Source: Neokomagataea thailandica NBRC 106555 (GTDB taxonomy: Bacteria > Pseudomonadota > Alphaproteobacteria > Acetobacterales > Acetobacteraceae). From it: a stretch of DNA of 64,000 nt. The stretch covers positions 186,001 to 250,000 of the forward strand of contig NZ_BCZB01000001.1 in NCBI RefSeq assembly GCF_001598495.1, written 5' to 3'. Position 1 is the stretch's first letter, and each line of letters begins with the position of its first letter. The notes beneath the pieces were generated by a model. It was not told where the DNA came from and did not search any database. It saw only the letters and a list, made by a program, of their open reading frames with translations. This document shows, piece by piece, positions 1-10,070 of the stretch. Made by a program: the position numbers and the translations under genes.

Positions 1-361
1 GGTCCGAGAAGAAGCGACGTCTTGGCGTGTGGTAACGCCAGTTTTAGAGCCTGGGGCGTATGGTTCTCTTTATGAATGGCGTTGCTACGAAGCCCATCCA
101 GATAAAATGAACGGAGTGGTTGAGTTGTTCAATCACGCCTTGGTCGCGCGAGAAACGCTGTCCCCTTTATGTTGTGCTTTGGTGTCCTTAGAAGGTACGC
201 CGCGTTTTGCACATTTATGGCCGTATAAAGATGCACAGTCGCGGAGTACTATTCGTGCTGAAGCGTTAAAAACTGGCAAATGGCCACCGGCGATTGCGCC
301 GCTTTTGGTGCGGATGGAGAATGCGCTTTTGTCGCCTTTGCCGGCATCAGCGTGGTACTGA
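1..361 (+). CDS. NIPSNAP-like protein, C-terminal part (5' end outside window)
   Basis: The reading frame is open from base 2 to the stop at 359-361, so the start lies upstream of the window; the GTG at 29 is probably internal. The visible 119 residues read like the C-terminal NIPSNAP-type alpha/beta-barrel domain: an early YEWRCYEAHPDKM stretch, then SLEGTPRFAHLWPYKDAQSR, matching the family's alternating strands and the W-x-Y-x-D segment. NIPSNAP proteins are small dimeric ferredoxin-fold proteins of largely unknown biochemical role. A 7-base inverted repeat (382-388/396-402) lies just downstream but has no T-run. Family assignment is moderate because only part of the protein is seen. Confidence 0.6.
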   Translation, partial: VREEATSWRVVTPVLEPGAYGSLYEWRCYEAHPDKMNGVVELFNHALVARETLSPLCCALVSLEGTPRFAHLWPYKDAQSRSTIRAEALKTGKWPPAIAPLLVRMENALLSPLPASAWY

Positions 362-641
362 TAAACAATTCGTGAATGTTTGCCATGAAGAAAAATCATG
401 GCGTCATTATGATATGCGGGAAGGAAATAAATCGTTTCTCTAGCTATACTGTCGCAAAATTAAGATAAAAAAATCTCTTCCTGTAAGAAATAGTATTATT
501 CCAGTGCTCTTTAATTGGTCATAGGATGGTTGCCGATCTCGCCGCTATTCCGTATGAAAGGGCTCCCATCACGATGCTGTGACTGGCGACGGAAAAGGTC
601 TTTCGTTTGCTGGTTGTGGCAGACGAGTAGCGAGAGTTCCC

Positions 642-2486
642 ATGTCTCTGAATTCCGTCTTAGAGAGCGTAACAGCCCGGATCATCGATCGATCGAAGAT
701 TTCGCGTCGACGTTACCTCGCTTTGATGGAGCGTAACCGAGAGAAGGGCGTTTCGCGGCCACGTTTGGCTTGTGGTAACCTCGCACACGCTATTGCGGCA
801 TCAGAAGGCGATAAGCCGAGTCTGATGCAAACGCGCACGAATAATATCGGCATCATCTCTACCTATAACGATATGCTGTCGGCGCATCAGCCTTACGGGC
901 GTTATCCAGAGCAGATTAAGTTGTTTGCGCGTGAGGTCGGGGCGACGGCTCAGGTGGCCGGTTGTGCTCCTGCGATGTGTGACGGCGTGACGCAAGGGCA
1001 GGAGGGCATGGAGCTTTCTCTGTTCTCCCGTGATGTGATTGCGATGTCCACGGCGGTTGGACTGAGCCATGGTATGTTTGAAAGCGTGGCCCTTCTTGGT
1101 ATTTGCGATAAGATTGTTCCCGGCCTGTTGATGGGCGCGTTGCGCTTTGGTCATTTGCCGACGATGTTGATCCCTGCTGGGCCTATGACGTCAGGTCTTC
1201 CGAACAAAGAGAAGGTGCGTATTCGCCAGCTTTACGTGCAGGGTAAGGTTGGGACAGATGCACTGATGGAAGCAGAGAATGCTTCGTATCATAGCGCTGG
1301 GACATGTACGTTCTACGGCACGGCGAATACGAACCAGATGATGGTTGAGATTATGGGTCTCATGATGCCGGACTCAGCCTTTATTAACCCACATACAAAG
1401 CTGCGTCAGGCGATGACGCGTGCGAGTATTCATCGTTTGTCTGAGATCAGCATGAACGGGAACGATGCCCGCCCGTTGGCAGAATGTGTCGATGAACGTG
1501 CTCTTGTGAATGCGGCTGTTGGTTTGTTGGCGACAGGTGGCTCTACGAACCATACGATCCATCTTCCGGCGATTGCACGTGCTGCGGGCATTATCATGAA
1601 CTGGGAAGATCTGAGTGATCTCTCCAAAGTCGTGCCGTTGATGACGCGTGTGTATCCATCTGGTTCTGAAGATGTGAACGGTTTTAATCGTGTTGGTGGT
1701 ATGCCCACGGTGATTGCGGAACTGTCTCGTGCAGGGCTGTTGCATCAAGATATTATGACTGTTTCCCGCAATGGTTTTGCTGATTATGCGCAGCGTGCGA
1801 CGCTAGAGGAAGGCGAGTTGGCGTATGTGCCAGCAGAGCCATCTTCTGATCGTGATGTTCTACGAGATGTGGCAGAGCCATTCTTGCCGGATGGCGGCAT
1901 TAAGCTCATGAGCGGTAATGTTGGGCGCTGCATCTATAAGAGCGGTGCGATTGCAAAAGAGCATTTGACGGTGGAAGCACCAGCACGTGTGTTCCATGAC
2001 CAAAACGACGTTGGTGCTGCGTTTAAACGCGGTGAGTTGGAACGGGATGTTGTGGTGGTTGTGCGCTTCCAAGGTCCCGAAGCCAATGGCATGCCGGAAC
2101 TGCATAAGCTGATGCCGACGCTTGGCGTGTTGCAGGACCGGGGTTTCCATGTGGCTTTGCTGACGGATGGCCGCTTGTCTGGCGCTAGTGGTAAGGTGCC
2201 ATCGGCTATTCACGTCTGCCCAGAGGCGCAGGTAGGCGGTCCAATCGCAAAAATTAAAGATGGCGATATGGTCCGCGTTTGCGCTGTGACGGGGTCTATT
2301 GAAGTGCTGGTGTCAGAAGAAGAATGGGCCGCACGGACGCCGGCTGATATTCCTCCTCCGGGTGTTGGTACGGGGCGTGAGTTGTTCGCCCTGATGCGGA
2401 GTGTTCATAGCTCTGCGGAAGAGGGTGCCTCTGCTATGTTGGCCCAAATGGACCACGTGCTAGACACGGTTGGAGATGAGTTCTGA
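642..2486 (+). CDS. edd: 6-phosphogluconate dehydratase (Entner-Doudoroff pathway)
   Basis: Converts 6-phosphogluconate to 2-keto-3-deoxy-6-phosphogluconate (KDPG) in the cytoplasm. The 614-residue product has the usual Edd length and the IlvD/Edd family signatures: GCAPAMCDG at about 107-115, GICDK at about 153-157 (with C108, C113 and C155 as candidate iron-sulfur ligands), the GGSTNH segment and a C-terminal [10 protein letters not shown] motif. The family carries a [4Fe-4S] cluster. The frame extends upstream to 579, but the ATG at 642 is preceded by GAGAG at a good distance and gives the family-like N-terminus MSLNSVLE. eda follows 43 bases downstream, so the two form the classical ED operon. 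Acetic acid bacteria use this pathway for gluconate and glucose breakdown. Confidence 0.97.
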   Translation: MSLNSVLESVTARIIDRSKISRRRYLALMERNREKGVSRPRLACGNLAHAIAASEGDKPSLMQTRTNNIGIISTYNDMLSAHQPYGRYPEQIKLFAREVGATAQVAGCAPAMCDGVTQGQEGMELSLFSRDVIAMSTAVGLSHGMFESVALLGICDKIVPGLLMGALRFGHLPTMLIPAGPMTSGLPNKEKVRIRQLYVQGKVGTDALMEAENASYHSAGTCTFYGTANTNQMMVEIMGLMMPDSAFINPHTKLRQAMTRASIHRLSEISMNGNDARPLAECVDERALVNAAVGLLATGGSTNHTIHLPAIARAAGIIMNWEDLSDLSKVVPLMTRVYPSGSEDVNGFNRVGGMPTVIAELSRAGLLHQDIMTVSRNGFADYAQRATLEEGELAYVPAEPSSDRDVLRDVAEPFLPDGGIKLMSGNVGRCIYKSGAIAKEHLTVEAPARVFHDQNDVGAAFKRGELERDVVVVVRFQGPEANGMPELHKLMPTLGVLQDRGFHVALLTDGRLSGASGKVPSAIHVCPEAQVGGPIAKIKDGDMVRVCAVTGSIEVLVSEEEWAARTPADIPPPGVGTGRELFALMRSVHSSAEEGASAMLAQMDHVLDTVGDEF

Positions 2487-2529
2487 AAAGGCCTCCTTGT
2501 CTGGCCTTGATGGAGAGGATCTAACGATC

Positions 2530-3153
2530 ATGAGCGATACTGCGAAACTTGACGCCGTTATGACTCGCAGCACGGTTATTCCCGTGCTGGTGGTGAAGGA
2601 TGTTGCTCAAGCGCGTCCATTGGCGGAGGCGCTGGTCGCCGGTGGTTTGACCACGTTGGAAGTGACGTTGCGCACGCCATGCGCGCTTGAAGTGATTGCT
2701 GAGATGTCCAAGGTTGAGGGCGCGCTGGTGGGTGCTGGCACGGTACTCAACCCGAAGGATTTGGAAGCATCAGTCAAAGCGGGTGCGGAGTTTATTGTGA
2801 GCCCCGGTTTGACGGAGTCTTTGGCGAAGTCTGCTGTTGAGCATGATGTGCCGTTCCTGCCGGGTGTGGCCAATGCGGGTGACATTATGCGTGGTTTGGA
2901 TTTGGGGCTGACGCGCTTCAAGTTCTTCCCGGCGGTGACGAATGGTGGTCTGCCGGCCATTAAGGGGCTGTCGAGCGTTTTTGGTGCGGTCCGTTTCTGC
3001 CCGACGGGTGGTATTACGGAAGCAACAGCGCAAGAATGGTTGTCTTTGCCATCGGTTTCTTGTGTTGGTGGTTCTTGGTTAACGGCTGGTGAGTTTGATG
3101 CGGCTGAAGTAACGCGCCGTGCGAAAGTGGCTTCGGCCTTTAAGGCATCCTGA
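2530..3153 (+). CDS. eda: KDPG aldolase (2-keto-3-deoxy-6-phosphogluconate aldolase)
   Basis: Class I aldolase that splits the Edd product KDPG into pyruvate and glyceraldehyde 3-phosphate. From the ATG at 2530 the product is 207 residues, the usual length. It shows LEVTLRTP (catalytic Glu at about 44, Arg at about 48) and FKFFPAV with the Schiff-base lysine at about 131, plus the phosphate-binding CPTGGI near 158-162. In-frame TTG (2470) and ATG (2476) codons overlap the end of edd and would add up to 20 residues. The 2530 start is preferred because GGAGAGG lies at 2512-2518 and the length fits. A strong terminator follows, so edd-eda is probably a closed two-gene unit. Confidence 0.97.
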   Translation: MSDTAKLDAVMTRSTVIPVLVVKDVAQARPLAEALVAGGLTTLEVTLRTPCALEVIAEMSKVEGALVGAGTVLNPKDLEASVKAGAEFIVSPGLTESLAKSAVEHDVPFLPGVANAGDIMRGLDLGLTRFKFFPAVTNGGLPAIKGLSSVFGAVRFCPTGGITEATAQEWLSLPSVSCVGGSWLTAGEFDAAEVTRRAKVASAFKAS

Positions 3154-3188
3154 CTTAGAGCGGTATAAATAATATAGAATTATTTATA

Positions 3189-3234
3189 ATGGGCCACTCT
3201 GGGAGATACTCTAGAGTGGCCCATATGCTTTTTA
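3189..3234 (+). terminator. Rho-independent terminator after eda
   Basis: A perfect 12-base-pair stem (3189-3200 with 3213-3224; arm ATGGGCCACTCT) encloses a 12-base loop and is followed by CTTTTTAT. It sits about 35 bases after the eda stop and separates edd-eda from the efflux operon. Confidence 0.85.
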
Positions 3235-3309
3235 TGGAATTGAAGCGGGATTATAGGCGGCGTTTTCTGGCATTGTGCTGGGAAGGCAAAGGAAAGGCGT
3301 TCTTGTTTT

Positions 3310-4863
3310 ATGGACGCAGCTAAGAAGCCTCTGGTCGGGTTGGCGGGGGTTATTGTTTTAGCCTTGGCGACGGGGCTTAATGAGCAGGTCTCTAGTCAAT
3401 CTTTGCCCGATATTATGGGCGGGTTGGGGTTTAGTCATGACCCGGCGACGTGGTTTTCCAGTCTGTATACAACGGGTGAGGTTTTAGGTCTCGCGCTCTC
3501 CCCGTGGTTGGGGATTACATTCTCGCTACGGCGTTTTATCTTTTTCGTGATTGCGCTCGCGACGGTATCGAGTGTTTTTATACCGTTTATTACGGCTGTC
3601 CCGGCTTTGCTTATGTTGCGGAGTTTGCAGGGGCTTTCGGGTGGATTTGCTATTCCGCTTTTGATGACGGTGGCATTGCGTGTCTTAGCACCTAAAATCC
3701 GCTTGGTCGGTTTGGCGGCTTATGCGTCTACAGCGACTCTCTTTCCGTATTTAAGCGGGGCCTTAGCGGCCTTGTGGTGTGATCTGGTGGGGTGGCAGTT
3801 TGCTTTCTTCCAAGTTGTGCCGTTGAGCGCTTTAGCTTTGGTGCTTGTGTGGTTTGGAATGCCGGTTGATGCGCCGCGTTATGAGCGTTTCCGCCAGATT
3901 GATTGGCGCGGTATGGCTTTGGCGGTGATTGGCTTTTCGTCGCTCACAACCATGTTGCAGCAGGGGGATCGGCTGGATTGGTTTAACTCTGAACTGATCT
4001 GTATTCTGGCTTTGATTTCTGCCGTCTCAATCCCGCTTTTTGTTGTGAATGAGTGGTTTCATGAATTGCCGCTCTTTAAGTTCCAGCTTTTGTCCCGGCG
4101 TAACTTTGCTTATGGCGCCATTACGCTACCGGTTTTTGTTTTAACGACGATTGCATCAACGGCGATACCGGGTGGAGCACTGGCCAGTTTAGCGGGGTAT
4201 CGGCCTGAGCAAAGTTACGGGATTACGCTGGAGATCGCGCTCATTCAGCTCATCATGCTGCCTTTTCTGGCGTGGTTGTTGAACCGGGAGTGGGTTGATT
4301 GCCGTGTGGTCAGTTTGACGGGGTTGCTCTGCTTGTTGGTGGGGTGCCTTGGTGGGAGTTTTGTCACGACGGTCTGGGATCGTGGGGAATTTTATCTCTG
4401 GCAGGCGTTTTTTGGCGTGGGTGGTTCTATGGTGGTGATGTGCATGTTGCTCATGGCCACGAACTCTCTTTCGCCACAAGAAGGCCCGTTTGCTGCTGCG
4501 ATGGTGAATTGCCCAAGGGGGATGGCCTCTACCGTTGGAGTATGGCTGGTGCAGTTGGTGCAGCGCTGGCGGGGGAGTTTGCACTCTGACCGACTAACGG
4601 ATCATTTGGGGCAAGAGCGTTTTCGTTTGTGGCAGGGGGCAAATCCGGCCTTGCAGTACCCAACGCCTTTATTGCCGAATGGCGTGCCGCGCACACCCGT
4701 GAGTGTGCGGTATCAGACCTATGAACTGGCGCATCAGACGCGCGCTCTGGTATTGAGTGATTTGTATTTGGTGGTTGCTGGACTCGTTATTTTTCTTATT
4801 TTTCTTGTACTTTTGGTTCCTGAGAGAACCTATCCGCCGCGTATTGCTTTGGCGAAGAAATAG
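3310..4863 (+). CDS. EmrB/DHA2-type MFS efflux transporter
   Basis: A 517-residue, very hydrophobic inner-membrane protein with the length and many membrane segments expected of 14-helix DHA2 drug:H+ antiporters. RSLQGLSGG at about 104-112 corresponds to the conserved RxxQGxGG-like motif of EmrB relatives. The next two genes encode an EmrA-type adaptor and a TolC-type outer-membrane lipoprotein, so this is the proton-driven pump of a tripartite exporter. GGAAAGG precedes the ATG by about 11 bases. The substrate cannot be read from the sequence; drugs, organic acids or aromatic compounds are typical for the family. No regulator gene is adjacent. Confidence 0.88.
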   Translation: MDAAKKPLVGLAGVIVLALATGLNEQVSSQSLPDIMGGLGFSHDPATWFSSLYTTGEVLGLALSPWLGITFSLRRFIFFVIALATVSSVFIPFITAVPALLMLRSLQGLSGGFAIPLLMTVALRVLAPKIRLVGLAAYASTATLFPYLSGALAALWCDLVGWQFAFFQVVPLSALALVLVWFGMPVDAPRYERFRQIDWRGMALAVIGFSSLTTMLQQGDRLDWFNSELICILALISAVSIPLFVVNEWFHELPLFKFQLLSRRNFAYGAITLPVFVLTTIASTAIPGGALASLAGYRPEQSYGITLEIALIQLIMLPFLAWLLNREWVDCRVVSLTGLLCLLVGCLGGSFVTTVWDRGEFYLWQAFFGVGGSMVVMCMLLMATNSLSPQEGPFAAAMVNCPRGMASTVGVWLVQLVQRWRGSLHSDRLTDHLGQERFRLWQGANPALQYPTPLLPNGVPRTPVSVRYQTYELAHQTRALVLSDLYLVVAGLVIFLIFLVLLVPERTYPPRIALAKK

Positions 4864-4881
4864 TACGTGCCATGAAAGTTC

Positions 4882-5988
4882 ATGATCATGAATCCTGCCG
4901 ATAATCATCAGAAGAAAACGCCCAAATGGCCCTTTTTTCTGGCAGGGGTGGTAGTGGTGGTTTTTGTTGGCGTTGTGTTGGGTATTATCTTTGTACCAAG
5001 TGCCAATGTTTCCACCGATGATGCGTATGTGACGGCGCATTATGCGACGATTGCGCCGCGTATTCCGGGGCAGATTGTCAGTGTTGATGTGGATGACAAC
5101 CAAGTTGTGAAAGCCGGGCAGGTTTTGGCGACGTTGGATGATCGTGATTATCGCACAGCGTTGGATCAGGCTCGGGCGACGTTAGCGCATGATGAGGCGT
5201 TGGTTTTGGATGCCGCGGCTGCTGAGACGCGTCAGCCCTCTTTGGTGCTGCAAGCGCAAGCTGCGGTGGCGCGTTTGCGGTCTGAGTTGGTTTTTGCGCA
5301 GCAAAATTTGCAGCGTTATCGGGACTTGGCGCGCACAGGGGCGGGAAGTGCTGAAACGCATCAGCATTATGCGGCACAGGTTGGTGAGTTGCAGGCCGCT
5401 TTGCAGGGGGCGGAAGCCGATGTGCAGGCGACTCAAGACCAGATTCCCATTTTGAAAGCGCGGCATGATGCAGCGGAGCAGACGTTAGCTGTTGATCGTG
5501 CCCGGGTGCATCAGGCGGAACTTAATCTCTCTTATACCCGTATTATTGCGCCGTTTGATGGCATGGTTGGGGAGCGGAGCGTGCAGCTTGGGAATTATGT
5601 TGGCCCCGGTGCAGCGCTCATGGCAGTGGTCCCGATGAATGAACTGTGGATTGAAGCGAATTACCGTGAAGTAGCGTTACGGAATATGAAGCCCGGGCAG
5701 GCGGTACGGATTCATGTGGATGCGTATAACCTAGACTTGCAGGGTGTGGTTGATAGTGTGCCGCCGGCTTCTGGGGCTGCGTTTGCGCCTTTGGCACCTG
5801 AGAACGCGACGGGGAATTTTACGAAAATTGTGCAGCGTTTGCCGGTGAAGATTACGCTGAAGCCGGGGCAGAAAGAGGTGGGTCTTCTGCGTATGGGGCT
5901 ATCGGTGGAAACGACTGTGCAGACTGGTTTGGCGGATGTTGTGGGTGCGCAGGCGCATCTGCGTGTGGGATCGGTGACGGCGAAATGA
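4882..5988 (+). CDS. EmrA/HlyD-family periplasmic adaptor
   Basis: Membrane fusion protein linking the upstream MFS pump to the downstream outer-membrane channel. The 368 residues comprise a short cytoplasmic tail, one N-terminal membrane helix (about 17-38), a lipoyl-like half (about 55-95, with the typical VDDNQVVKAGQVLATLDDRDY pattern split around a hairpin), a coiled-coil hairpin rich in Ala, Gln and Arg (about 95-215), then the second lipoyl half with the family signature IIAPFDGMVGERSVQLGNYV and a beta-barrel domain. In-frame ATGs at 4882 and 4888 are both possible starts. The stop overlaps the next gene by 4 bases (ATGA at 5985-5988), which implies translational coupling. Confidence 0.92.
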   Translation: MIMNPADNHQKKTPKWPFFLAGVVVVVFVGVVLGIIFVPSANVSTDDAYVTAHYATIAPRIPGQIVSVDVDDNQVVKAGQVLATLDDRDYRTALDQARATLAHDEALVLDAAAAETRQPSLVLQAQAAVARLRSELVFAQQNLQRYRDLARTGAGSAETHQHYAAQVGELQAALQGAEADVQATQDQIPILKARHDAAEQTLAVDRARVHQAELNLSYTRIIAPFDGMVGERSVQLGNYVGPGAALMAVVPMNELWIEANYREVALRNMKPGQAVRIHVDAYNLDLQGVVDSVPPASGAAFAPLAPENATGNFTKIVQRLPVKITLKPGQKEVGLLRMGLSVETTVQTGLADVVGAQAHLRVGSVTAK

Positions 5989-7442
5989 TGCGCGGAATGA
6001 AGCAGGTTGCCACATGGTGTATTGCCGGGCTGTTGGCTGGGTGTACCGTGGGGCCGAATTATCAGACGCCACACATGACCGGTTTAGAGCATTGGGGGCG
6101 TGAGCCGGGTGCTCCTAGTGCGACTTATGCGGGGGAAGTGGATGTTACGTGGTGGCGTAGTTTCCATGATGAAGAATTAAATCATCTGGTAGAACGGCTG
6201 GGTCAGCAGAACTTGGCCTTGCAGGAAGCGGCGACGCGGATTTCAGCCGCTCGCTCTCAGGTGCAAATTGCGGCGGCGCAAGGTTTGCCAAGTGTAAATT
6301 GGGCTGGCGCTTATACGTGGACACAGCAAAGTACGCGGGGATTTTTGTCTTTGGCAGAGCCTCGGCCGGGCGCGAATTTGCAGTATAATTATTTCACCAA
6401 CATGGCGTCAGCAGGGTGGGATTTAGACCTGTTCGGCATGGTACGTCGGGCGGTGGAGGCGGGGAAAGCTGAGGCTGATGAAGCCGTGGCAGCGCGGCGT
6501 GCGGTAGCACTGGCAAGTGTGTCGGACATTGTGAGTGCGTATATGCAGCTGCGGGGTACGCAGGAGCAGCGGGCTCTGACGGAACGTAATCTAGCGCTTA
6601 CGCAGCATGATTTGGCATTGGTGCAAGACCGCATGCGTGACGGTGCTGCTACGGAATTGGAACTGGCGGAAGCGAAGGCGCGTGTGGCGAGTACGCATAG
6701 TGCTTTGGCCCCTTTGCGGACGGAAGAAGCGGCATTGATGAATGCAATTGCCTCTCTTTTGGCCTTGCCGCCGCGTGCGTTGGAGGCAGAATTAGCTCCC
6801 GTAAAGCCGCAGCCTGTTGTCCCGGCCGCAGTGCCAGTTGGTGTGCCGTCGAGTTTGGCGCAGAGGCGGCCAGATGTGATGCTGGCAGATGCACGTTTGC
6901 ATGCAGCGACGGCGCGTGTGGGGGTGGCGAAGGCATCATTTTACCCGGACATTGTGCTGGCGGGGAATTTAGGGACGCAGTCTCTCTCTGCGGGAGATTT
7001 CTTTTTGCCGGTGGCCAAGTATTTCACGCTTGGCCCGACATTGAATGTGCCCATTTTTGAAGGGGGAAGGTTACGCGGGGAGCTGCATCTGCGGGAAGCT
7101 GCGCAGAAAGAAGCAGCTTTGGCTTATCGCCAGACGGTTTTGGATGCATGGCGTGACGTTGATGATGCGTTGACCGGCTATGCGCAGGTGCAGGAGCAAT
7201 GGGCGCAATTGGCGGAAGCCGTGAAGCAGAACCGTTTGGCGCTGGTGGCGGCGCGGCAGCGTTATGTGGCAGGGGCTGTGCCATTTTTAGAGGTGGATGA
7301 AGCGCAGGCGCGGGTTTTGGCCAGTGAGACGAGTTTGGCGGCTGTGCAAACGCAGATGAATACGCAACTTGTTGATTTGTATCGGGCTTTGGGTGGTGGG
7401 TGGCAATTCACGGAAGCTCTTGCATCTTCGCGCAAGGACTGA
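5985..7442 (+). CDS. NodT/TolC-family outer-membrane efflux lipoprotein
   Basis: Third component of the efflux operon. The N-terminus carries a lipoprotein signal with lipobox LAGC (Cys at about 20), followed by TVGPNYQTP, the hallmark of the NodT/OprM subfamily. Two TolC-type repeats follow, with long amphipathic Ala/Gln/Glu-rich helices; SLAQRRPDVMLADARLHAA is the typical RRPD-x-x-x-A-E motif region of the family. At 485 residues it has the expected length. It would form the trimeric duct across the outer membrane. The start overlaps the adaptor gene by four bases, so all three proteins are probably made from one transcript. Confidence 0.93.
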   Translation: MMRGMKQVATWCIAGLLAGCTVGPNYQTPHMTGLEHWGREPGAPSATYAGEVDVTWWRSFHDEELNHLVERLGQQNLALQEAATRISAARSQVQIAAAQGLPSVNWAGAYTWTQQSTRGFLSLAEPRPGANLQYNYFTNMASAGWDLDLFGMVRRAVEAGKAEADEAVAARRAVALASVSDIVSAYMQLRGTQEQRALTERNLALTQHDLALVQDRMRDGAATELELAEAKARVASTHSALAPLRTEEAALMNAIASLLALPPRALEAELAPVKPQPVVPAAVPVGVPSSLAQRRPDVMLADARLHAATARVGVAKASFYPDIVLAGNLGTQSLSAGDFFLPVAKYFTLGPTLNVPIFEGGRLRGELHLREAAQKEAALAYRQTVLDAWRDVDDALTGYAQVQEQWAQLAEAVKQNRLALVAARQRYVAGAVPFLEVDEAQARVLASETSLAAVQTQMNTQLVDLYRALGGGWQFTEALASSRKD

Positions 7443-7457
7443 TTGTTACTGCGTCTT

Positions 7458-8021
7458 ATGACAGGTCGTTCACATCTTCTCGTTGGTGCATTTACATCAT
7501 TTTGCGCCATGCGGTGGCATATTTTGACACCGGATATTGTTTCATTTTTCACGGCTCTGATTGGAAGTCTTTTACCTGATATTGATACGGAGCGCTCCAT
7601 GATGGGTGCGCGGATGAAATGGTTGTCTCGCCCAATTGCGCGGATGTGTGGGCATAGGGGGCTGACGCATTCAGCGGTGTTTTGGGTCGCTGTTGCGGTT
7701 TTGTGTCGAATGCTCTTTGGAGAAGATGTATTGGCAGGGCCGTTGGGCGCTTTGCTCTTAGGGGTGGCGAGTCACATCTGTGTGGATTTGCCCACCGGGG
7801 GCTGTCAGCTTTTTGGGCCGTTGAGTCGTTCACGTGTATCGGTTTGGCCGTATGTGAAGACCGGAGGCGTGGGAGAAGTGTGTTTGTTGGTGCCGACTTT
7901 GGCGTTGCTCGGGTGGTGTGGTTGGAATGCAATGCCGATACATTTGGGGCATGATCTGCACCATCCTGCACATCAACGGTTGCATGTGCCGTTTTCCGGG
8001 GATATGGCTCTCCCATCATGA
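7458..8021 (+). CDS. YdjM-type membrane-bound metal-dependent hydrolase (DUF457)
   Basis: A 187-residue membrane protein. The N-terminus [12 protein letters not shown], followed by [11 protein letters not shown] and HRGLTHS, matches the DUF457/YdjM family pattern of His and Asp residues predicted to bind a metal. Several hydrophobic segments follow, and a second conserved HICVDLPT-like segment lies past mid-protein. An in-frame TTG exists at 7443, but the ATG at 7458 gives the family-like start. In E. coli ydjM is LexA-regulated; I see no obvious SOS box here. The stop overlaps purH by four bases (ATGA, 8018-8021), so it is translationally coupled to a purine gene with no evident functional link. 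Confidence 0.8.
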   Translation: MTGRSHLLVGAFTSFCAMRWHILTPDIVSFFTALIGSLLPDIDTERSMMGARMKWLSRPIARMCGHRGLTHSAVFWVAVAVLCRMLFGEDVLAGPLGALLLGVASHICVDLPTGGCQLFGPLSRSRVSVWPYVKTGGVGEVCLLVPTLALLGWCGWNAMPIHLGHDLHHPAHQRLHVPFSGDMALPS

Positions 8022-9595
8022 CCGAAAACCGTATCCCTGTCCGCCGCGCTCTGCTTTCTGTTTCTGACAAAGCCGGGCTTATCGAGCTTGGGCGTGCGCT
8101 CGCCGCCCATGGCACCGAACTCCTCTCAACCGGGGGATCTGCTCGTGCGCTGCGCGAAGCGGGCCTGACGGTGAAAGATGTTTCCGAACACACGGGTTTC
8201 CCCGAAATTTTGGATGGTCGCGTTAAGACGCTGGTGCCGCAAGTGCATGGTGGCATTTTGGGGCGCCGTGATCTGGCAAGCCATCAAGAACAAATGGCGC
8301 AGCACAACATTGCGCCGATTGATCTGGTCTGTGTGAATCTTTACCCGTTCGCTGCGACGGTTGCGTCTGGTGCGGGCGTTGAAGACTGCATTGAGAACAT
8401 TGATATTGGCGGTCCGGCTATGGTCCGTGCCTCTGCTAAAAACCATGATCATGTGGTTATTCTGACGTCCCCTGACCAATATGCTGGTTTGATCAGTGCC
8501 CTTGAAGCGGGTGGTACGCTGCATGCTGAACGTCGTGCTTATGCGGCCGCTGCTTATGCGCATACGGCGGCTTATGACTCGATGATTTCACGTTGGTTTG
8601 CGCAGCAGGCTGGTGATTTGTTGCCGCAGACGCTGACTTTGTCGGGTACGCGCGGTAATTTGCTGCGTTATGGTGAGAATCCGCATCAGCAGGCAGCTTT
8701 TTACCGTGATGGCAGCACGCGTCCGGGTTTGGCTTCGGCACGTCAGGTTCAGGGTAAGGCGCTGAGCTACAATAACCTGAACGACACGGATGCAGCTTTT
8801 GAAGCTGTGGCAGAATTTTCTTCACCGAGTGTTGTGATTGTGAAGCATGCTAACCCATGTGGTGTGGCTTCGGCTGAGACGTTGGAAGATGCATGGGTTG
8901 CGGCTCTGCGCTGTGATCCGGTTTCGGCCTTTGGTGGCATTGTTGCCGTGAACCGTACGCTGGATGCTGCAACGGCGAAGCGTATTTCAGCGATCTTCAC
9001 GGAAGTTATTGTCGCGCCAGATGCAGAGCCAGAAGCACTCGCAGTTTTGGCCGCGAAGAAGAATCTACGTTTGTTGCTGACAGGTGGTTTGCCTGATCCG
9101 AAGGCCGAAGGCCTAGCCGTGAAGACCGTTGCAGGTGGTTTCTTGGCGCAGAGCCGTGATGCTGGTCATGTGACGGAAGCTGATCTGAAGGTTGTAACGA
9201 AGCGCGCACCGACGGATGCTGAGATGCGTGACCTTCTCTTCGCGTTCCGTGTGGCGAAGCATGTGAAGTCCAATGCGGTGATTTACGCAAAGGGTGGTGC
9301 GACGGTTGGTATTGGCGCGGGGCAGATGTCACGTGTTGATAGTGCGCGTATTGCGGCCCGCAAAAGCGCGGATGCAGCAGAAGCTGCCGGTGAACAAGAA
9401 CCGTTGACGACGGGATCTGTAGCGGCGTCTGATGCGTTCTTCCCCTTTGCGGATGGTTTGGAGAGTGTTGTTGCAGCGGGCGCTGTGGCAGTGATCCAGC
9501 CGGGTGGTTCTATCCGCGACCAAGAAGTCATTGATGCGGCTGATAAGGCTGGTATTGCAATGGTCTTCACTGGGATGCGGCATTTCCGTCACTGA
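8018..9595 (+). CDS. purH: Bifunctional AICAR transformylase / IMP cyclohydrolase
   Basis: Catalyses the last two steps of de novo purine synthesis: formylation of AICAR with 10-formyl-tetrahydrofolate, then ring closure to IMP. The 525-residue protein has the N-terminal MGS-like cyclohydrolase domain (about 1-200, starting with [13 protein letters not shown] and [10 protein letters not shown]) and the transformylase domain (about 205-525). The latter shows RYGENPHQ (about 217-224), the catalytic KHANPCG segment (about 276-282) and [20 protein letters not shown] near the C-terminal third. The start ATG overlaps the preceding gene's stop. In many alphaproteobacteria purH lies near a heparinase II/III-like gene and an rsmB gene. 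Here a heparinase-like gene occurs about 5 kb downstream, separated by flagellar genes. Confidence 0.98.
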   Translation: MTENRIPVRRALLSVSDKAGLIELGRALAAHGTELLSTGGSARALREAGLTVKDVSEHTGFPEILDGRVKTLVPQVHGGILGRRDLASHQEQMAQHNIAPIDLVCVNLYPFAATVASGAGVEDCIENIDIGGPAMVRASAKNHDHVVILTSPDQYAGLISALEAGGTLHAERRAYAAAAYAHTAAYDSMISRWFAQQAGDLLPQTLTLSGTRGNLLRYGENPHQQAAFYRDGSTRPGLASARQVQGKALSYNNLNDTDAAFEAVAEFSSPSVVIVKHANPCGVASAETLEDAWVAALRCDPVSAFGGIVAVNRTLDAATAKRISAIFTEVIVAPDAEPEALAVLAAKKNLRLLLTGGLPDPKAEGLAVKTVAGGFLAQSRDAGHVTEADLKVVTKRAPTDAEMRDLLFAFRVAKHVKSNAVIYAKGGATVGIGAGQMSRVDSARIAARKSADAAEAAGEQEPLTTGSVAASDAFFPFADGLESVVAAGAVAVIQPGGSIRDQEVIDAADKAGIAMVFTGMRHFRH

Positions 9596-9603
9596 GGTGA
9601 GTT

Positions 9604-9975
9604 ATGGGTGTTTGGCGCGGCGTTTTAACGGCTTTTAGTCTATGCATAATGGCGTCATCCGCCGTGGCAGCACCTTGTGAATATGATGTAAGCCCTCTGC
9701 CGGTTGTGCAGGGGGTGGTCGTCCGGTTGACGGATGACGGCGCTGTTTTGCGCGATGGTACGGTATTGAATGTGCCGGAAGGTTTACGTTCCATACTGGC
9801 TGTAGGAAAAGCCGTGACGGTACGCGGCTTGATGTCGGTGTCAGCGCATAAGGTACAGGTTTTTGCGGTTAATAATCCGCAGCCGGACTGTGAAGGGGCT
9901 CCGCATGTGGCGCGGGGTCCATATCCTGGTTCACCACAATACGACTCTTTGCAGCCGAATATAGGGCATAAATAA
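9604..9975 (+). CDS. Small exported protein of unknown function
   Basis: A 123-residue product with a convincing signal peptide: a basic start, a hydrophobic core and AVAAP, suggesting cleavage near residue 23. The mature part is short, with regular hydrophobic/polar alternation (VQGVVVRLTDDGAVLRDGT, then VGKAVTVRGLMSV), which could fold as a small beta barrel. This fold is an inference. Two cysteines (one near the mature N-terminus and one in NPQPDCEG) could form a disulfide in the periplasm. It starts 8 bases after purH on the same strand, so it may be cotranscribed. I do not recognise a named family. Confidence 0.65.
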   Translation: MGVWRGVLTAFSLCIMASSAVAAPCEYDVSPLPVVQGVVVRLTDDGAVLRDGTVLNVPEGLRSILAVGKAVTVRGLMSVSAHKVQVFAVNNPQPDCEGAPHVARGPYPGSPQYDSLQPNIGHK

Positions 9976-10070
9976 ACGTGATCTTTTGGGGGTGGTAACG
10001 CTTCCTTAAAGACTTCTCGGGCATGGTGTGATGGTTGTGTCATACCGTTTTCGGGAAGTTCACGCCTGCC

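Noticed and set aside
3504-3695. 63-codon ORF on the plus strand inside the MFS pump gene
   Set aside because: It is an out-of-frame shadow of a well-supported membrane transporter gene with no independent evidence.
7443-7457. TTG start for the YdjM-type gene
   Set aside because: The ATG at 7458 gives the family-like N-terminus; the five extra codons before it are not typical.
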